Origin: Mycobacterium sp. 852002-50816_SCH5313054-b | Lineage (GTDB): Bacteria > Actinomycetota > Actinomycetes > Mycobacteriales > Mycobacteriaceae | Reading direction: 5' to 3' | Length of the DNA stretch: 64,000 nucleotides | NCBI RefSeq assembly: GCF_001667185.1 | Contig: NZ_LZIC01000137.1 | Span: 38,999-102,998, forward strand | Shown: one piece after another, positions 54,960-62,789 of the stretch | Layout of the letters: every line of letters starts with the position of its first letter | Numbering within the stretch: position 1 is the stretch's first letter | Program-made: the position numbers and the translations under genes | The notes under the pieces: generated by a model | What the model was told of the DNA's origin: nothing | The model's database searches: none | The model's input: only the letters and a program-made list of their open reading frames with translations

Positions 54960-55649
54960 ATGCCTGGCAATACCGGTAGACCGCTGATCGCGCCGTCGAT
55001 CCTCGCCGCCGATTTCGCCCGCCTCGCCGACGAGGCGGCCGCCGTGCCGGGCGCCGACTGGTTGCACGTCGACGTGATGGACAACCATTTCGTGCCGAAC
55101 CTGACCATCGGCCTGCCCGTGGTGGAGGCGCTGCTGGCCACCACCGCGATCCCGATGGATTGCCATCTGATGATCGAGGACCCGGATCGCTGGGCGCCCC
55201 CGTACGCCGAGGCGGGCGCCTACAACGTGACCTTCCACGCCGAGGCCACCGACAATCCCGTCGGCGTGGCCCGCGACATCCGCGCCGCCGGCGCCAAGGC
55301 CGGGATCAGCGTGAAACCGGGTACCCCGCTGGAGCCCTACCTGGAAATCCTGCCGCACTTCGACACGCTGCTCATCATGTCGGTCGAGCCCGGCTTCGGG
55401 GGTCAGAGCTTCATCCCGGACGTGCTCGGCAAGGTCCGCACCGCGCGCAAGCTGATCGACGCGGGGGAGCTGACGATCCTGGTCGAAATCGACGGTGGCA
55501 TCAACGAAGACACCATCGAGCAGTCCGCCGAGGCGGGCGTGGACTGCTTTGTCGCAGGGTCGGCGGTGTATGGGGCGCAGGACCCGGAGGCCGCGGTCGA
55601 GGCGTTGCGGCGACAGGCCGCCGCCGCGTCACCGCATCTGCGCGGATGA
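54960..55649 (+). CDS. rpe: Ribulose-phosphate 3-epimerase
   Basis: A 229-residue TIM-barrel enzyme of the pentose phosphate pathway interconverting ribulose-5-P and xylulose-5-P. Metal and catalytic residues are seen in APSILAADFARL, LHVDVMDNHFVPNLT, MDCHLMIEDP, MSVEPGFGGQSF and VEIDGGIN. Ribulose-5-P is a riboflavin precursor, which fits its place before ribD; the two overlap by 4 bp. Confidence 0.95.
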   Translation: MPGNTGRPLIAPSILAADFARLADEAAAVPGADWLHVDVMDNHFVPNLTIGLPVVEALLATTAIPMDCHLMIEDPDRWAPPYAEAGAYNVTFHAEATDNPVGVARDIRAAGAKAGISVKPGTPLEPYLEILPHFDTLLIMSVEPGFGGQSFIPDVLGKVRTARKLIDAGELTILVEIDGGINEDTIEQSAEAGVDCFVAGSAVYGAQDPEAAVEALRRQAAAASPHLRG

Positions 55650-56674
55650 ACCAGCCCCAGTCGGTCGACAGCCTCGACGCGGCCATGCGCCTGGCGATCG
55701 AGCACTCCTACCAGGTCAAGGGCACCACGTACCCGAATCCGCCGGTCGGTGCCGTCATCGTGGACCCGCAGGGCCGCGTGGTCGGTGTCGGCGCCACCGA
55801 GCCCGCGGGCGGCGAGCACGCCGAGGTGTTGGCCCTGCGACGGGCCGGCGGTCTGGCCGCCGGGGGCATCGCGTTCGTCACGCTCGAGCCGTGCAATCAC
55901 TACGGCAAGACCCCACCGTGCGTGAACGCCCTCATCGAGGCCAGGGTGAGCATGGTCGTCTACGCCGTCGACGACCCGAACGCGATCGCGGGCGGCGGGG
56001 CGGGCCGGCTGCAGGCCGCGGGCGTGCAAGTGCGGACCGGGGTGCTCGCCGATCAGGTGGCCGCCGGTCCGCTGCGCGAGTGGCTGCACAAGGTGCGGAC
56101 CGGGCTGCCGCACGTGACATGGAAGTACGCCAGCAGCGTCGACGGCCGCAGCGCCGCCGCCGATGGCAGCAGCCGGTGGATTTCCAGCGAGGCCTCGCGA
56201 TTGGATCTGCATCGCCGCCGCGCCATCGCCGACGCGATCGTGGTCGGCACCGGCACCGTGCTGGCCGACGATCCGGCGCTGACCGCCCGGCGCGGCGACG
56301 GCTCGCTGGCGGACCGCCAGCCGCTGCGGGTAGTGGTGGGGATGCGCGAAATACCGCCGGAGGCAAAGGTTCTCAACGACGATTCGCGCACCATGGTGAT
56401 TCGCACCCACGACCCCATGGAGGTGATCAAGGCGCTGACGGACCGCACCGACGTGCTGCTGGAGGGCGGCCCCACCTTGGCCGGCGCCTTCCTGCGGGCC
56501 GGGGCGGTCGACCGCATCCTGGCCTACGTCGCGCCCATGCTGCTGGGTGGACCCGTCACGGCGGTCGACGACGTCGGGGTGCCCACCATCGCTCGCGCGC
56601 TGCGCTGGCAGTTCGACGGGATCGACCGGGCCGGCCCCGATCTGGTGCTCAGCCTGGTGCCGTACGGCGGCTAG
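55646..56674 (+). CDS. ribD: Bifunctional riboflavin deaminase/reductase RibD (RibG)
   Basis: A 342-residue enzyme for two successive riboflavin steps. The deaminase domain has the zinc ligands HAE in GGEHAEVL and PCNHYGKTPPC; the reductase domain begins near VTWKYASSVDGRSAAADGSS and contains VVGTGTVLADDPALTAR. ATG overlaps the rpe stop. Its TAG stop shares CTAG with the convergent P55 gene. Confidence 0.95.
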   Translation: MNQPQSVDSLDAAMRLAIEHSYQVKGTTYPNPPVGAVIVDPQGRVVGVGATEPAGGEHAEVLALRRAGGLAAGGIAFVTLEPCNHYGKTPPCVNALIEARVSMVVYAVDDPNAIAGGGAGRLQAAGVQVRTGVLADQVAAGPLREWLHKVRTGLPHVTWKYASSVDGRSAAADGSSRWISSEASRLDLHRRRAIADAIVVGTGTVLADDPALTARRGDGSLADRQPLRVVVGMREIPPEAKVLNDDSRTMVIRTHDPMEVIKALTDRTDVLLEGGPTLAGAFLRAGAVDRILAYVAPMLLGGPVTAVDDVGVPTIARALRWQFDGIDRAGPDLVLSLVPYGG

Positions 56675-58356
56675 GGGGCTGGGACGCTGACCGGCTCTTG
56701 CTCGGGGATTTCGGGTTCCTCGGCGTGCTCCTTGCGACCGCTGATCAGCAGCCCCAGCAGCGCTCCCGCCACGCAGACGCCCGCGGTGATGGTGAAGATC
56801 TCGCCGTACATCGCCGCGAACGACGGGAGGACGTTCTGCGCCTGGGCGACCGCCCGATCCGGCTTGCTCATGCCGCTGGGCAGCGCCCCGTTCTTCTCGT
56901 TGAGGATCTGGTAGAAGCGGTACAAACCCCACGCGCTGAGCGCGGCCACGCCGATCAGCATGCCGGTCATCCGGGACACCACGACCGCGGCCGAGGCGAT
57001 GCCGTGTTCGGCGGCGGGGACGACCCGCAGGGCCGCCGACGTCAGCGGACCGATCACCAGACCCAGCCCGAAGCCGGCGATCAGCAGATCGTTGTTGACC
57101 GCGACCCCACCGATCAGCAGGTCGTTGTTCATCGCGGGCACCGAGAACAACCCGAAGAAGCTGTGCTGATAGTGCGGCAGGTCCACCGGCCAGTGCGAGA
57201 TCAGCAGGTAGCCGCCGGCCGCGATGAGCAGCCCGACCAACGCGACCGCGCGGTCGCCGACCCGGGTGGCGACGAAGCCCCCCAACAACGCCCCGATCGG
57301 CAGCGCGATCAGGAACGACGTCAGCATCGCGGCCGCCTTGGCCTGATCCAACCCGAGCACGCCCTGACCGAACAGCTCCACGTCGACCAGCGTCACCATC
57401 AACGCGGCGCCCGCGGCGAACGACGCGCCCATCGCGGCCAGGAAGGGCCGGAACTGCACTCCCGCCGGGTCGATCAGCCGGGTTCGCGCGAAGCGCTCCC
57501 AGAGCAGGAATACGACCCCGAAGACGGCCGCCGCGATCACCAGGGGCAACCCGTAGCTGGGCAGCGCCTCTTGACCGTTCGGGTTGGGGTTGTACAGGCC
57601 CATCACCGCGAGACCCAGGGTGATGGCGAGCAGCACGCCGCCGACCACGTCGATCTTCTCCGGCGCCTCGCTGCGGTCGTGCGACGGCAGGCTGATCTGG
57701 ATCAGGATCATCGCGACCAGGGTCAGCGGGACGTTGATCCAGAACACGTCGCGCCAGTCGCGGAACAACCAGACGATGAGGATGCCGTACAGCGGGCCGA
57801 GCACGCTGCCCAGCTCCTGGGCGGCGCCGATGCCGCCGAGCACCGCCGCGCGGTTACGTTGCGCCCAGAGATCGGCGCCCAACGCCAGGGTGACCGGCAA
57901 CAGCGCCCCACTGGCGACACCCTGGATGGTCCGGCCGGCGATCAGCACGTGCAGCGTCTGCAGGTGGAAGTTCTGGATCGGGTAGCCGAGGATCACCAGG
58001 TCCCGCAGCGGGTGCCCGAAGATCTCCACGGTCATGCTCGACACGTCGAAGTTGCCGATCGCCACCGAGAGCGCGGTGACCACCGAGCCGACCATGAACA
58101 TGGCCAGGCTGACCTGCAGCAGCCGCTTGCGGCCGAACCGGTCGGAAGCCTTGCCCAGCAACGGCATGGCCGCGATGTAGCCCAGCAGGTACATCGTGAC
58201 GATCGGGGTGATTCGCTGCAGCTGGTTAATCGGGATGCCGACGTCGTGCATGATGTCGCGCATGATGGTGACCACGACGTAGGCGTCGAGGGCACCCAGC
58301 AGCACCGCCAGGCTACCGGCGCCGATCGCGACGCGGCGTCCCGCCAACCTGCTCAT
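56671..58356 (-). CDS. MFS efflux/lipid exporter P55 (Rv1410c type)
   Basis: A 561-residue transporter with about 14 membrane helices. The loop motif A is GKASDRFGRKRLLQ; MRDIMHDVGIPINQLQ and RNRAAVLGGIGAAQELG resemble the DHA2 drug-exporter group. With LprG it moves triacylglycerides and lipoarabinomannan-type lipids outward and affects drug tolerance in M. tuberculosis. It also has a long periplasmic loop (PVDLPHYQHSFFGLFSVPAM). Its start overlaps the lprG stop (ATGA), keeping the operon intact. Confidence 0.94.
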   Translation of the reverse strand: MSRLAGRRVAIGAGSLAVLLGALDAYVVVTIMRDIMHDVGIPINQLQRITPIVTMYLLGYIAAMPLLGKASDRFGRKRLLQVSLAMFMVGSVVTALSVAIGNFDVSSMTVEIFGHPLRDLVILGYPIQNFHLQTLHVLIAGRTIQGVASGALLPVTLALGADLWAQRNRAAVLGGIGAAQELGSVLGPLYGILIVWLFRDWRDVFWINVPLTLVAMILIQISLPSHDRSEAPEKIDVVGGVLLAITLGLAVMGLYNPNPNGQEALPSYGLPLVIAAAVFGVVFLLWERFARTRLIDPAGVQFRPFLAAMGASFAAGAALMVTLVDVELFGQGVLGLDQAKAAAMLTSFLIALPIGALLGGFVATRVGDRAVALVGLLIAAGGYLLISHWPVDLPHYQHSFFGLFSVPAMNNDLLIGGVAVNNDLLIAGFGLGLVIGPLTSAALRVVPAAEHGIASAAVVVSRMTGMLIGVAALSAWGLYRFYQILNEKNGALPSGMSKPDRAVAQAQNVLPSFAAMYGEIFTITAGVCVAGALLGLLISGRKEHAEEPEIPEQEPVSVPAP

Positions 58357-59069
58357 GAGCCCGCCGCGGGCTTGTTGATCTGCACCGGCTGGTTCCAGTT
58401 CGACAGCGTCATCTGGACGTTGTTGCCCTGACTGTGTTGCAGGCTGATCTGGGCCAGCTGATGGTCACCGGTCTCCACGATCCAGACCGTGGCCGGCACC
58501 GGCTTGGTGGCCTTGAACGGGGACACGATCTTGTTCACCGCGTCCGCCGAGACGTTTCCGCTGATGCGGACGGCGGTTTGGCCACTGACCTGGTCGCGCC
58601 CCTCGGCCTTGGCGTCGGTGAAGTTCGCCAGCACGTTGGGCAGGCCGGTGTCCTGGCTCAGGATCGCCGAGGGGTCGTAGACCTGGGAGGCCGGACCGAC
58701 GTCGGTCATCGTCTTGTCGCCCGGGTTGAGAGCGTTGGTGTACAGGTCGCCGCCCACGACGACGAAGTCGGCGCTGATGTCCTGCCCCAGGTAGCTGAGC
58801 TGGGCGTTGCCCTGCGCTGCCACGTTCGGCGAGGTGGTGAGGTCACCGGTCAGGTTCCGCACGGGCAGGCCCGGGATCTTTCCGCCCACGGTCAGCACCA
58901 GGTGCGCGCTCTTGAGGTTCTTGGTGGCGTCGGTGGACTGTTTCACCAGCGTCGTGCCGTCGGGCAGCGGCCCGCCGCTTTTCGACGCGCTGAACGAGCA
59001 GCCCGCGACCAGGGCGGTGGCGAGGCACAAGAATGCAAGGACGGCCGAGAGACGGCGGGGGGTTTGCAT
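58353..59069 (-). CDS. lprG: Lipoprotein LprG
   Basis: A 238-residue lipoprotein with lipobox VAGC (Cys24). The mature part has the LprG/LppX fold: LKSAHLVLTVGGKIPGLPV, then VLANFTDAKAEGRD and VPATVWIVETGDHQLAQ. It carries triacylated glycolipids and triacylglycerides in a hydrophobic pocket for P55. Two starts are possible, ATG 59078 and ATG 59069; 59069 is used because TACGAT lies 7 nt before it. It is divergent from ribE. Confidence 0.94.
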   Translation of the reverse strand: MQTPRRLSAVLAFLCLATALVAGCSFSASKSGGPLPDGTTLVKQSTDATKNLKSAHLVLTVGGKIPGLPVRNLTGDLTTSPNVAAQGNAQLSYLGQDISADFVVVGGDLYTNALNPGDKTMTDVGPASQVYDPSAILSQDTGLPNVLANFTDAKAEGRDQVSGQTAVRISGNVSADAVNKIVSPFKATKPVPATVWIVETGDHQLAQISLQHSQGNNVQMTLSNWNQPVQINKPAAGS

Positions 59070-59076
59070 ACCCTGC

Positions 59077-59082
59077 ATCGTA
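59077..59082 (-). promoter_or_regulatory. -10 element of lprG-P55
   Basis: TACGAT on the minus strand, 7 nt before ATG 59069. It overlaps the alternative upstream ATG, which would then not be transcribed. Confidence 0.5.
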
Positions 59083-59141
59083 GAGGGTGCTCGTGAGCGG
59101 CTTTCCGAACGCGGGGGCCGCCTCGCGGCGCATCGGCCCAT

Positions 59142-59147
59142 TAACCT
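59142..59147 (+). promoter_or_regulatory. -10 element of ribE
   Basis: TAACCT, then 6 nt, then ATG 59154. Confidence 0.5.
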
Positions 59148-59153
59148 GGTGCA

Positions 59154-59756
59154 ATGTTCACCGGAATTGTCGAGGAGCTCGGGGAGATCACCGAGTGCGA
59201 GGTGCTCGCTGATGCCGCGCGGCTCACCATCCGCGGGCCCGTGGTGACCGCCGATGCCGGACACGGTGATTCGATCGCCGTCAACGGCGTGTGCCTCACC
59301 GTCGACGAGCTGATGCCGGACGGCCAGTTCACCGCCGACGTGATGGGCGAGACCCTCAACCGGTCCAACCTCGGCGAGTTGCGGGTCGGCAGCCGAGTGA
59401 ACCTCGAGCGCGCCGCCGCGATCAACAGCCGGCTCGGCGGCCACATTGTGCAGGGGCACGTGGACGGCACCGGCCAGGTGCTGGACCGCACACCCTCCGA
59501 GCACTGGGAGGTGGTGCGGATCGAGGTTCCCGCGGCCGTCGCCCGCTACGTCGTCGAAAAGGGTTCGATCACCGTCGACGGGATTTCCCTGACGGTGTCC
59601 GGCCTGGGGTCCGAGCCGCGGGACTGGTTCGAGGTGTCGCTGATCCCGACAACGCGGGAACTGACCACCCTCGGCAGCGCCCCGGTCGGCACGCAGGTCA
59701 ACCTCGAGGTCGACGTCATCGCGAAGTACGTCGAGCGGTTGATGACGCGGAAATAA
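59154..59756 (+). CDS. ribE: Riboflavin synthase alpha chain
   Basis: A 200-residue enzyme (called ribC in M. tuberculosis) that dismutates two lumazines to riboflavin. It has two similar barrel halves, MFTGIVEELGEITEC with GDSIAVNGVCLTV, and GGHIVQGHVDGTGQVL with KGSITVDGISLTV. It stands between lprG and ribA2. Its last codons (IAKYVERLM) are echoed in a degenerate copy near 59882-59906. Confidence 0.95.
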   Translation: MFTGIVEELGEITECEVLADAARLTIRGPVVTADAGHGDSIAVNGVCLTVDELMPDGQFTADVMGETLNRSNLGELRVGSRVNLERAAAINSRLGGHIVQGHVDGTGQVLDRTPSEHWEVVRIEVPAAVARYVVEKGSITVDGISLTVSGLGSEPRDWFEVSLIPTTRELTTLGSAPVGTQVNLEVDVIAKYVERLMTRK

Positions 59757-59881
59757 CGGCGACCGCGAATCCCCGCCAGCAGGCCGTCCGCCGCTTCGCT
59801 GTGTGAAAGGACTTGACCGGGGTTTATTGACCGTGCCTGTGCGGAGGCAGGCGCGTACATGGGAAAACTGTCGCGCACTCG

Positions 59882-59906
59882 CCAAGTATGTCGAGCGTTG
59901 ATGAAT
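59882..59906 (+). repeat. Degenerate copy of the ribE 3' end
   Basis: GCCAAGTATGTCGAGCGTTG followed by ATGA resembles GCGAAGTACGTCGAGCGGTT followed by GATGA at 59721-59745: two substitutions and one missing base. Both encode AKYVER before diverging. Confidence 0.5.
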
Positions 59907-59910
59907 GCAG

Positions 59911-59948
59911 GCCGCTAGCAGCGGCGTTTCCGCAGCTGCTAGCGGCCG
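59911..59948. terminator. Strong bidirectional hairpin terminator
   Basis: GGCCGCTAGCAGC (59911-59923) pairs perfectly with GCTGCTAGCGGCC (59936-59948) across a 12-nt loop, followed by GTTTG on the plus strand. It separates ribE from the minus-strand secreted gene. The rest of 59757-59910 holds no gene. Confidence 0.75.
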
Positions 59949-59967
59949 TTTGAGATGCAGATGTGGG

Positions 59968-60339
59968 TTAGAGCCGGTGCCAGCTGGGGCCATCCCAGTA
60001 GCCCCAGTCATTGTCGCCGGGGTTCCAGACGACCTGGGCCCAAGGTGCCCACGGCGGTGGCGGCGGCATCGGCCGCGCCCACGGCGGGGGCGCGCCGTAG
60101 CCGGCCGGGCCGCCGTAGTTGTCGTCCCAGTCACGGCAGTTGTTCCAGTTCTGGTACGGCCCCCAGCCCGGGTTCCACTGGTCGCCCGGGCACCAATGGT
60201 GGTGATTCGCGGGCGCCGGGGGAGGTGCCGCCTGGGCGGTACTCGAGGCGAGCCCCAGCATGGATGCGGATATGCCGCCGGCGGCGGCCGCGCCGACACA
60301 CAGGCGACGCCACAGTCCTGTCTTCGTGTTTGTATTCAT
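59968..60339 (-). CDS. Small secreted Trp/Pro-rich protein
   Basis: A 123-residue exported protein. The signal peptide (TKTGLWRRLCVGAAAAGGIS, then a core ending STAQA) is cleaved near residue 37. The mature part is rich in Trp, Pro, Gly, Asn and Asp (HHHWCPGDQWNPGWGPYQNW and a C-terminal WGYWDGPSWHRL) with two cysteines about 20 residues apart, a pattern of several mycobacterial secreted proteins of unknown role. In M. tuberculosis Rv1413 and Rv1414 occupy this position. The start codon lies inside an inverted-repeat arm. Confidence 0.75.
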   Translation of the reverse strand: MNTNTKTGLWRRLCVGAAAAGGISASMLGLASSTAQAAPPPAPANHHHWCPGDQWNPGWGPYQNWNNCRDWDDNYGGPAGYGAPPPWARPMPPPPPWAPWAQVVWNPGDNDWGYWDGPSWHRL

Positions 60340-60439
60340 AAGTCTCAGATATCCCTTAAGGATGGGGCGGAAACGCCCTCCGGCCGTGCGGCGGCCAATT
60401 CACATCCTGTTCCTAGCCGGGGCCCACTTGAGACTTATG
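60337..60439. repeat. 11-bp perfect inverted repeat in the divergent promoter region
   Basis: CATAAGTCTCA (60337-60347) and TGAGACTTATG (60429-60439) are exact reverse complements 81 bp apart. The left arm includes the start codon of the secreted gene. The intergenic stretch 60340-60567 holds no gene, and no FMN riboswitch consensus was recognised. Confidence 0.5.
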
Positions 60440-60567
60440 TGGCGTGCCGCCGGGGGTCGCCCTACGCCGGGAAAAGCCGCGGCAATAACGGCGCCGCCGC
60501 GGTGGTTCATACTGAATGCGACACTTGGGCTTCTCCTGTGAGCCCCTACGAGAGCAGGCAGCAACAG

Positions 60568-61845
60568 ATGACGAGGTTGGACTCCGTCGAGAGGGCGGTT
60601 GCCGACATTGCGGCCGGCAAGGCCGTCATCGTCATCGACGACGAGGATCGCGAGAACGAGGGCGATCTGATCTTCGCAGCCGAGAAGGCGACGCCGGAAC
60701 TGGTGGCCTTCATGGTTCGCTACACGTCGGGGTACCTGTGCGTCCCCCTGGATGGTGCGGTCTGCGACCGGCTGGGTCTGCTGCCGATGTACGCGGTGAA
60801 CCAGGACAAGCACGGGACCGCCTACACCGTCACCGTCGATGCGAAAAATGGTGTCGGTACCGGGATTTCGGCTTCGGATCGGGCCACTACGATGCGGTTG
60901 CTGGCCGACCCCACCAGCATCGCCGAGGATTTCACCCGCCCCGGTCACGTGGTTCCGTTGCGCGCCAAGGACGGTGGCGTGCTACGCCGGCCGGGCCACA
61001 CCGAGGCCGCCGTCGATCTGGCCCGGATGGCGGGCCTGCAACCCGCGGGCGCGATCTGTGAGATCGTCAGCCAAAAGGACGAGGGCTCGATGGCCCAGAC
61101 CGACGAGTTGCGGGTGTTCGCCGACGAGCACGACCTCGCCCTGATCACCATCGCCGACCTGATCGAATGGCGCCGCAAGCACGAGAAGCACATCGAGCGG
61201 ATCGCCGAGGCGCGGATCCCCACCCGCCATGGCGAGTTTCGCGCGATCGGCTACGCGAGCATCTACGAGGACGTCGAACACGTGGCTCTGGTGCGCGGCG
61301 AGATCGCCGGGCCGAACGCCGACGGCGACGACGTTCTGGTGCGGGTGCACTCCGAATGCCTGACCGGTGACGTGTTCGGTTCGCGTCGCTGCGACTGCGG
61401 GCCGCAACTGGACGCCGCGATGGCGATGGTCGCGCGCGAAGGGCGCGGCGTGGTGCTGTACATGCGCGGTCACGAGGGCCGCGGCATCGGCCTGATGCAC
61501 AAACTGCAGGCGTACCAGCTGCAGGACGCCGGAGCCGACACCGTCGACGCCAACCTGAAGCTCGGATTGCCCGCCGACGCAAGGGATTACGGTATCGGCG
61601 CGCAGATTCTCGTCGACCTCGGGGTGCGCTCGATGAGGCTGCTGACCAACAACCCGGCCAAGCGGGTCGGGTTGGACGGCTACGGCCTGCACATCATCGA
61701 GCGGGTGCCGCTTCCGGTGCGCGCCAACGCGGAGAACATCCGCTACCTGATGACCAAGCGCGACAGGATGGGTCACGACCTGGTGGGGCTGGACGACTTT
61801 CACGAATCGGTCCATTTGCCGGGAGAATTCGGCGGTGCTCTGTGA
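60568..61845 (+). CDS. ribA2: Bifunctional DHBP synthase / GTP cyclohydrolase II
   Basis: A 425-residue enzyme (RibBA) providing both riboflavin precursors. The N-terminal DHBP synthase has IDDEDRENEGDLIFAAE, and GHTEAAVDLARMAGL; the GTP cyclohydrolase II domain starts near residue 205 with zinc cysteines in CLTGDVFGSRRCDCGPQL and GRGVVLYMRGHEGRGIGL. ATG 60568 gives the same N-terminus (MTRLDSVERAVADI) and length as M. tuberculosis. It overlaps ribH (GTGA). Confidence 0.96.
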   Translation: MTRLDSVERAVADIAAGKAVIVIDDEDRENEGDLIFAAEKATPELVAFMVRYTSGYLCVPLDGAVCDRLGLLPMYAVNQDKHGTAYTVTVDAKNGVGTGISASDRATTMRLLADPTSIAEDFTRPGHVVPLRAKDGGVLRRPGHTEAAVDLARMAGLQPAGAICEIVSQKDEGSMAQTDELRVFADEHDLALITIADLIEWRRKHEKHIERIAEARIPTRHGEFRAIGYASIYEDVEHVALVRGEIAGPNADGDDVLVRVHSECLTGDVFGSRRCDCGPQLDAAMAMVAREGRGVVLYMRGHEGRGIGLMHKLQAYQLQDAGADTVDANLKLGLPADARDYGIGAQILVDLGVRSMRLLTNNPAKRVGLDGYGLHIIERVPLPVRANAENIRYLMTKRDRMGHDLVGLDDFHESVHLPGEFGGAL

Positions 61846-62321
61846 GCGGTAGCGGGGAGCCGGAGCTGCCCGCGCTTGACGCCGCTGGCCTGCGCCTCGG
61901 CATCGTCGCAAGCACCTGGCACGGCCAGATCTGTGACGCGTTGCTGGCGGGTGCCCGCAAAGTTGCCGCCGAGTCGGGCATCGAGGACCCGACGGTGGTG
62001 CGCGTGCTCGGCGCGATCGAGATTCCCGTGGTGGCCCAGCAGCTCGCCACCAACCACGACGCCGTCATCGCCCTCGGCGTCGTGATCCGCGGTGAGACAC
62101 CGCATTTCGAGTACGTTTGCGATTCGGTGACGCACGGACTGACGCGGGTCGCCCTGGACGCGTCGACGCCCGTCGCCAACGGGGTGTTGACCACCAACAC
62201 CGAGGAACAGGCGCTGGCCCGGGCCGGGCTTCCGACGTCGGTTGAGGACAAAGGAGCCCAGGCCGCAGGTGCGGCCCTGACCGCCGCGCTAACCCTGCGT
62301 GACCTGCGCGCTCGGTCGTGA
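61842..62321 (+). CDS. ribH: 6,7-dimethyl-8-ribityllumazine synthase
   Basis: A 159-residue subunit of the lumazine synthase shell. Substrate-binding segments are VASTWHGQICDALL (Trp in place of the more common Phe), GAIEIPVVAQQL, and the catalytic His in GETPHFEYV. GTG start. It overlaps ribA2 and the downstream membrane gene by 4 bp each. Confidence 0.96.
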   Translation: MSGSGEPELPALDAAGLRLGIVASTWHGQICDALLAGARKVAAESGIEDPTVVRVLGAIEIPVVAQQLATNHDAVIALGVVIRGETPHFEYVCDSVTHGLTRVALDASTPVANGVLTTNTEEQALARAGLPTSVEDKGAQAAGAALTAALTLRDLRARS

Positions 62322-62785
62322 GTGCGCCGAACCCCGAGGTCTGGGATATCGAGCTGCGTCCGCACCGGACGCCGGTATTCGTCTATGCCGCAGCGTTTCT
62401 GATCGCCGCGGTGCACATCGTGGTGGGCCTGCTGCTCAAGATCAGTTCCAGCGGCGTCATCTTTCACACCTCCGATCAGGTGGCGATAGCCGCGCTCGGC
62501 CTGCTGATCGCCGGTGGTGTGCTGTTGTTCGCGCGGCCCCGGCTGCGCGTCGGGCCGGCCGGGCTGGCGGTGCGAAACCTCTTCGGATACAGGCTGATTC
62601 CCTGGGGGGACGTCGTCGGCGTGTCGTTTCCCGCCGGCAAGCGGTGGGCGCGCATCGACCTGCCCGACGACGAGTACGTGCCCCTGATGGCGATCCAGGC
62701 CGCCGACCGGGAGCGTGCCGTCGACGCCATGGACACCGTGCGGTCGCTGCTGGCGCGCTACCGGCCCGACCCGCGCGACGGCTGA
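62318..62785 (+). CDS. Membrane protein with PH-like domain (Rv1417 type)
   Basis: A 155-residue protein with two membrane helices (VFVYAAAFLIAAVHIVVGLL and VAIAALGLLIAGGVLLFA) followed by a soluble part reading GPAGLAVRNLFGYRLIPWGD, the bacterial PH-domain pattern. It is translationally coupled to ribH, as Rv1417 is, but a role in riboflavin supply or export is only conjecture. Confidence 0.88.
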   Translation: MSAPNPEVWDIELRPHRTPVFVYAAAFLIAAVHIVVGLLLKISSSGVIFHTSDQVAIAALGLLIAGGVLLFARPRLRVGPAGLAVRNLFGYRLIPWGDVVGVSFPAGKRWARIDLPDDEYVPLMAIQAADRERAVDAMDTVRSLLARYRPDPRDG

Positions 62786-62789
62786 GCCG

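Noticed and set aside
55495..58431. 978-codon plus-strand frame across ribD and opposite P55
   Set aside because: Arg/Gly/His/Gln-rich shadow frame spanning two genuine genes on different strands.
60340..60567. FMN riboswitch before ribA2
   Set aside because: The conserved RFN elements were looked for and not seen; only the inverted repeat is supported.
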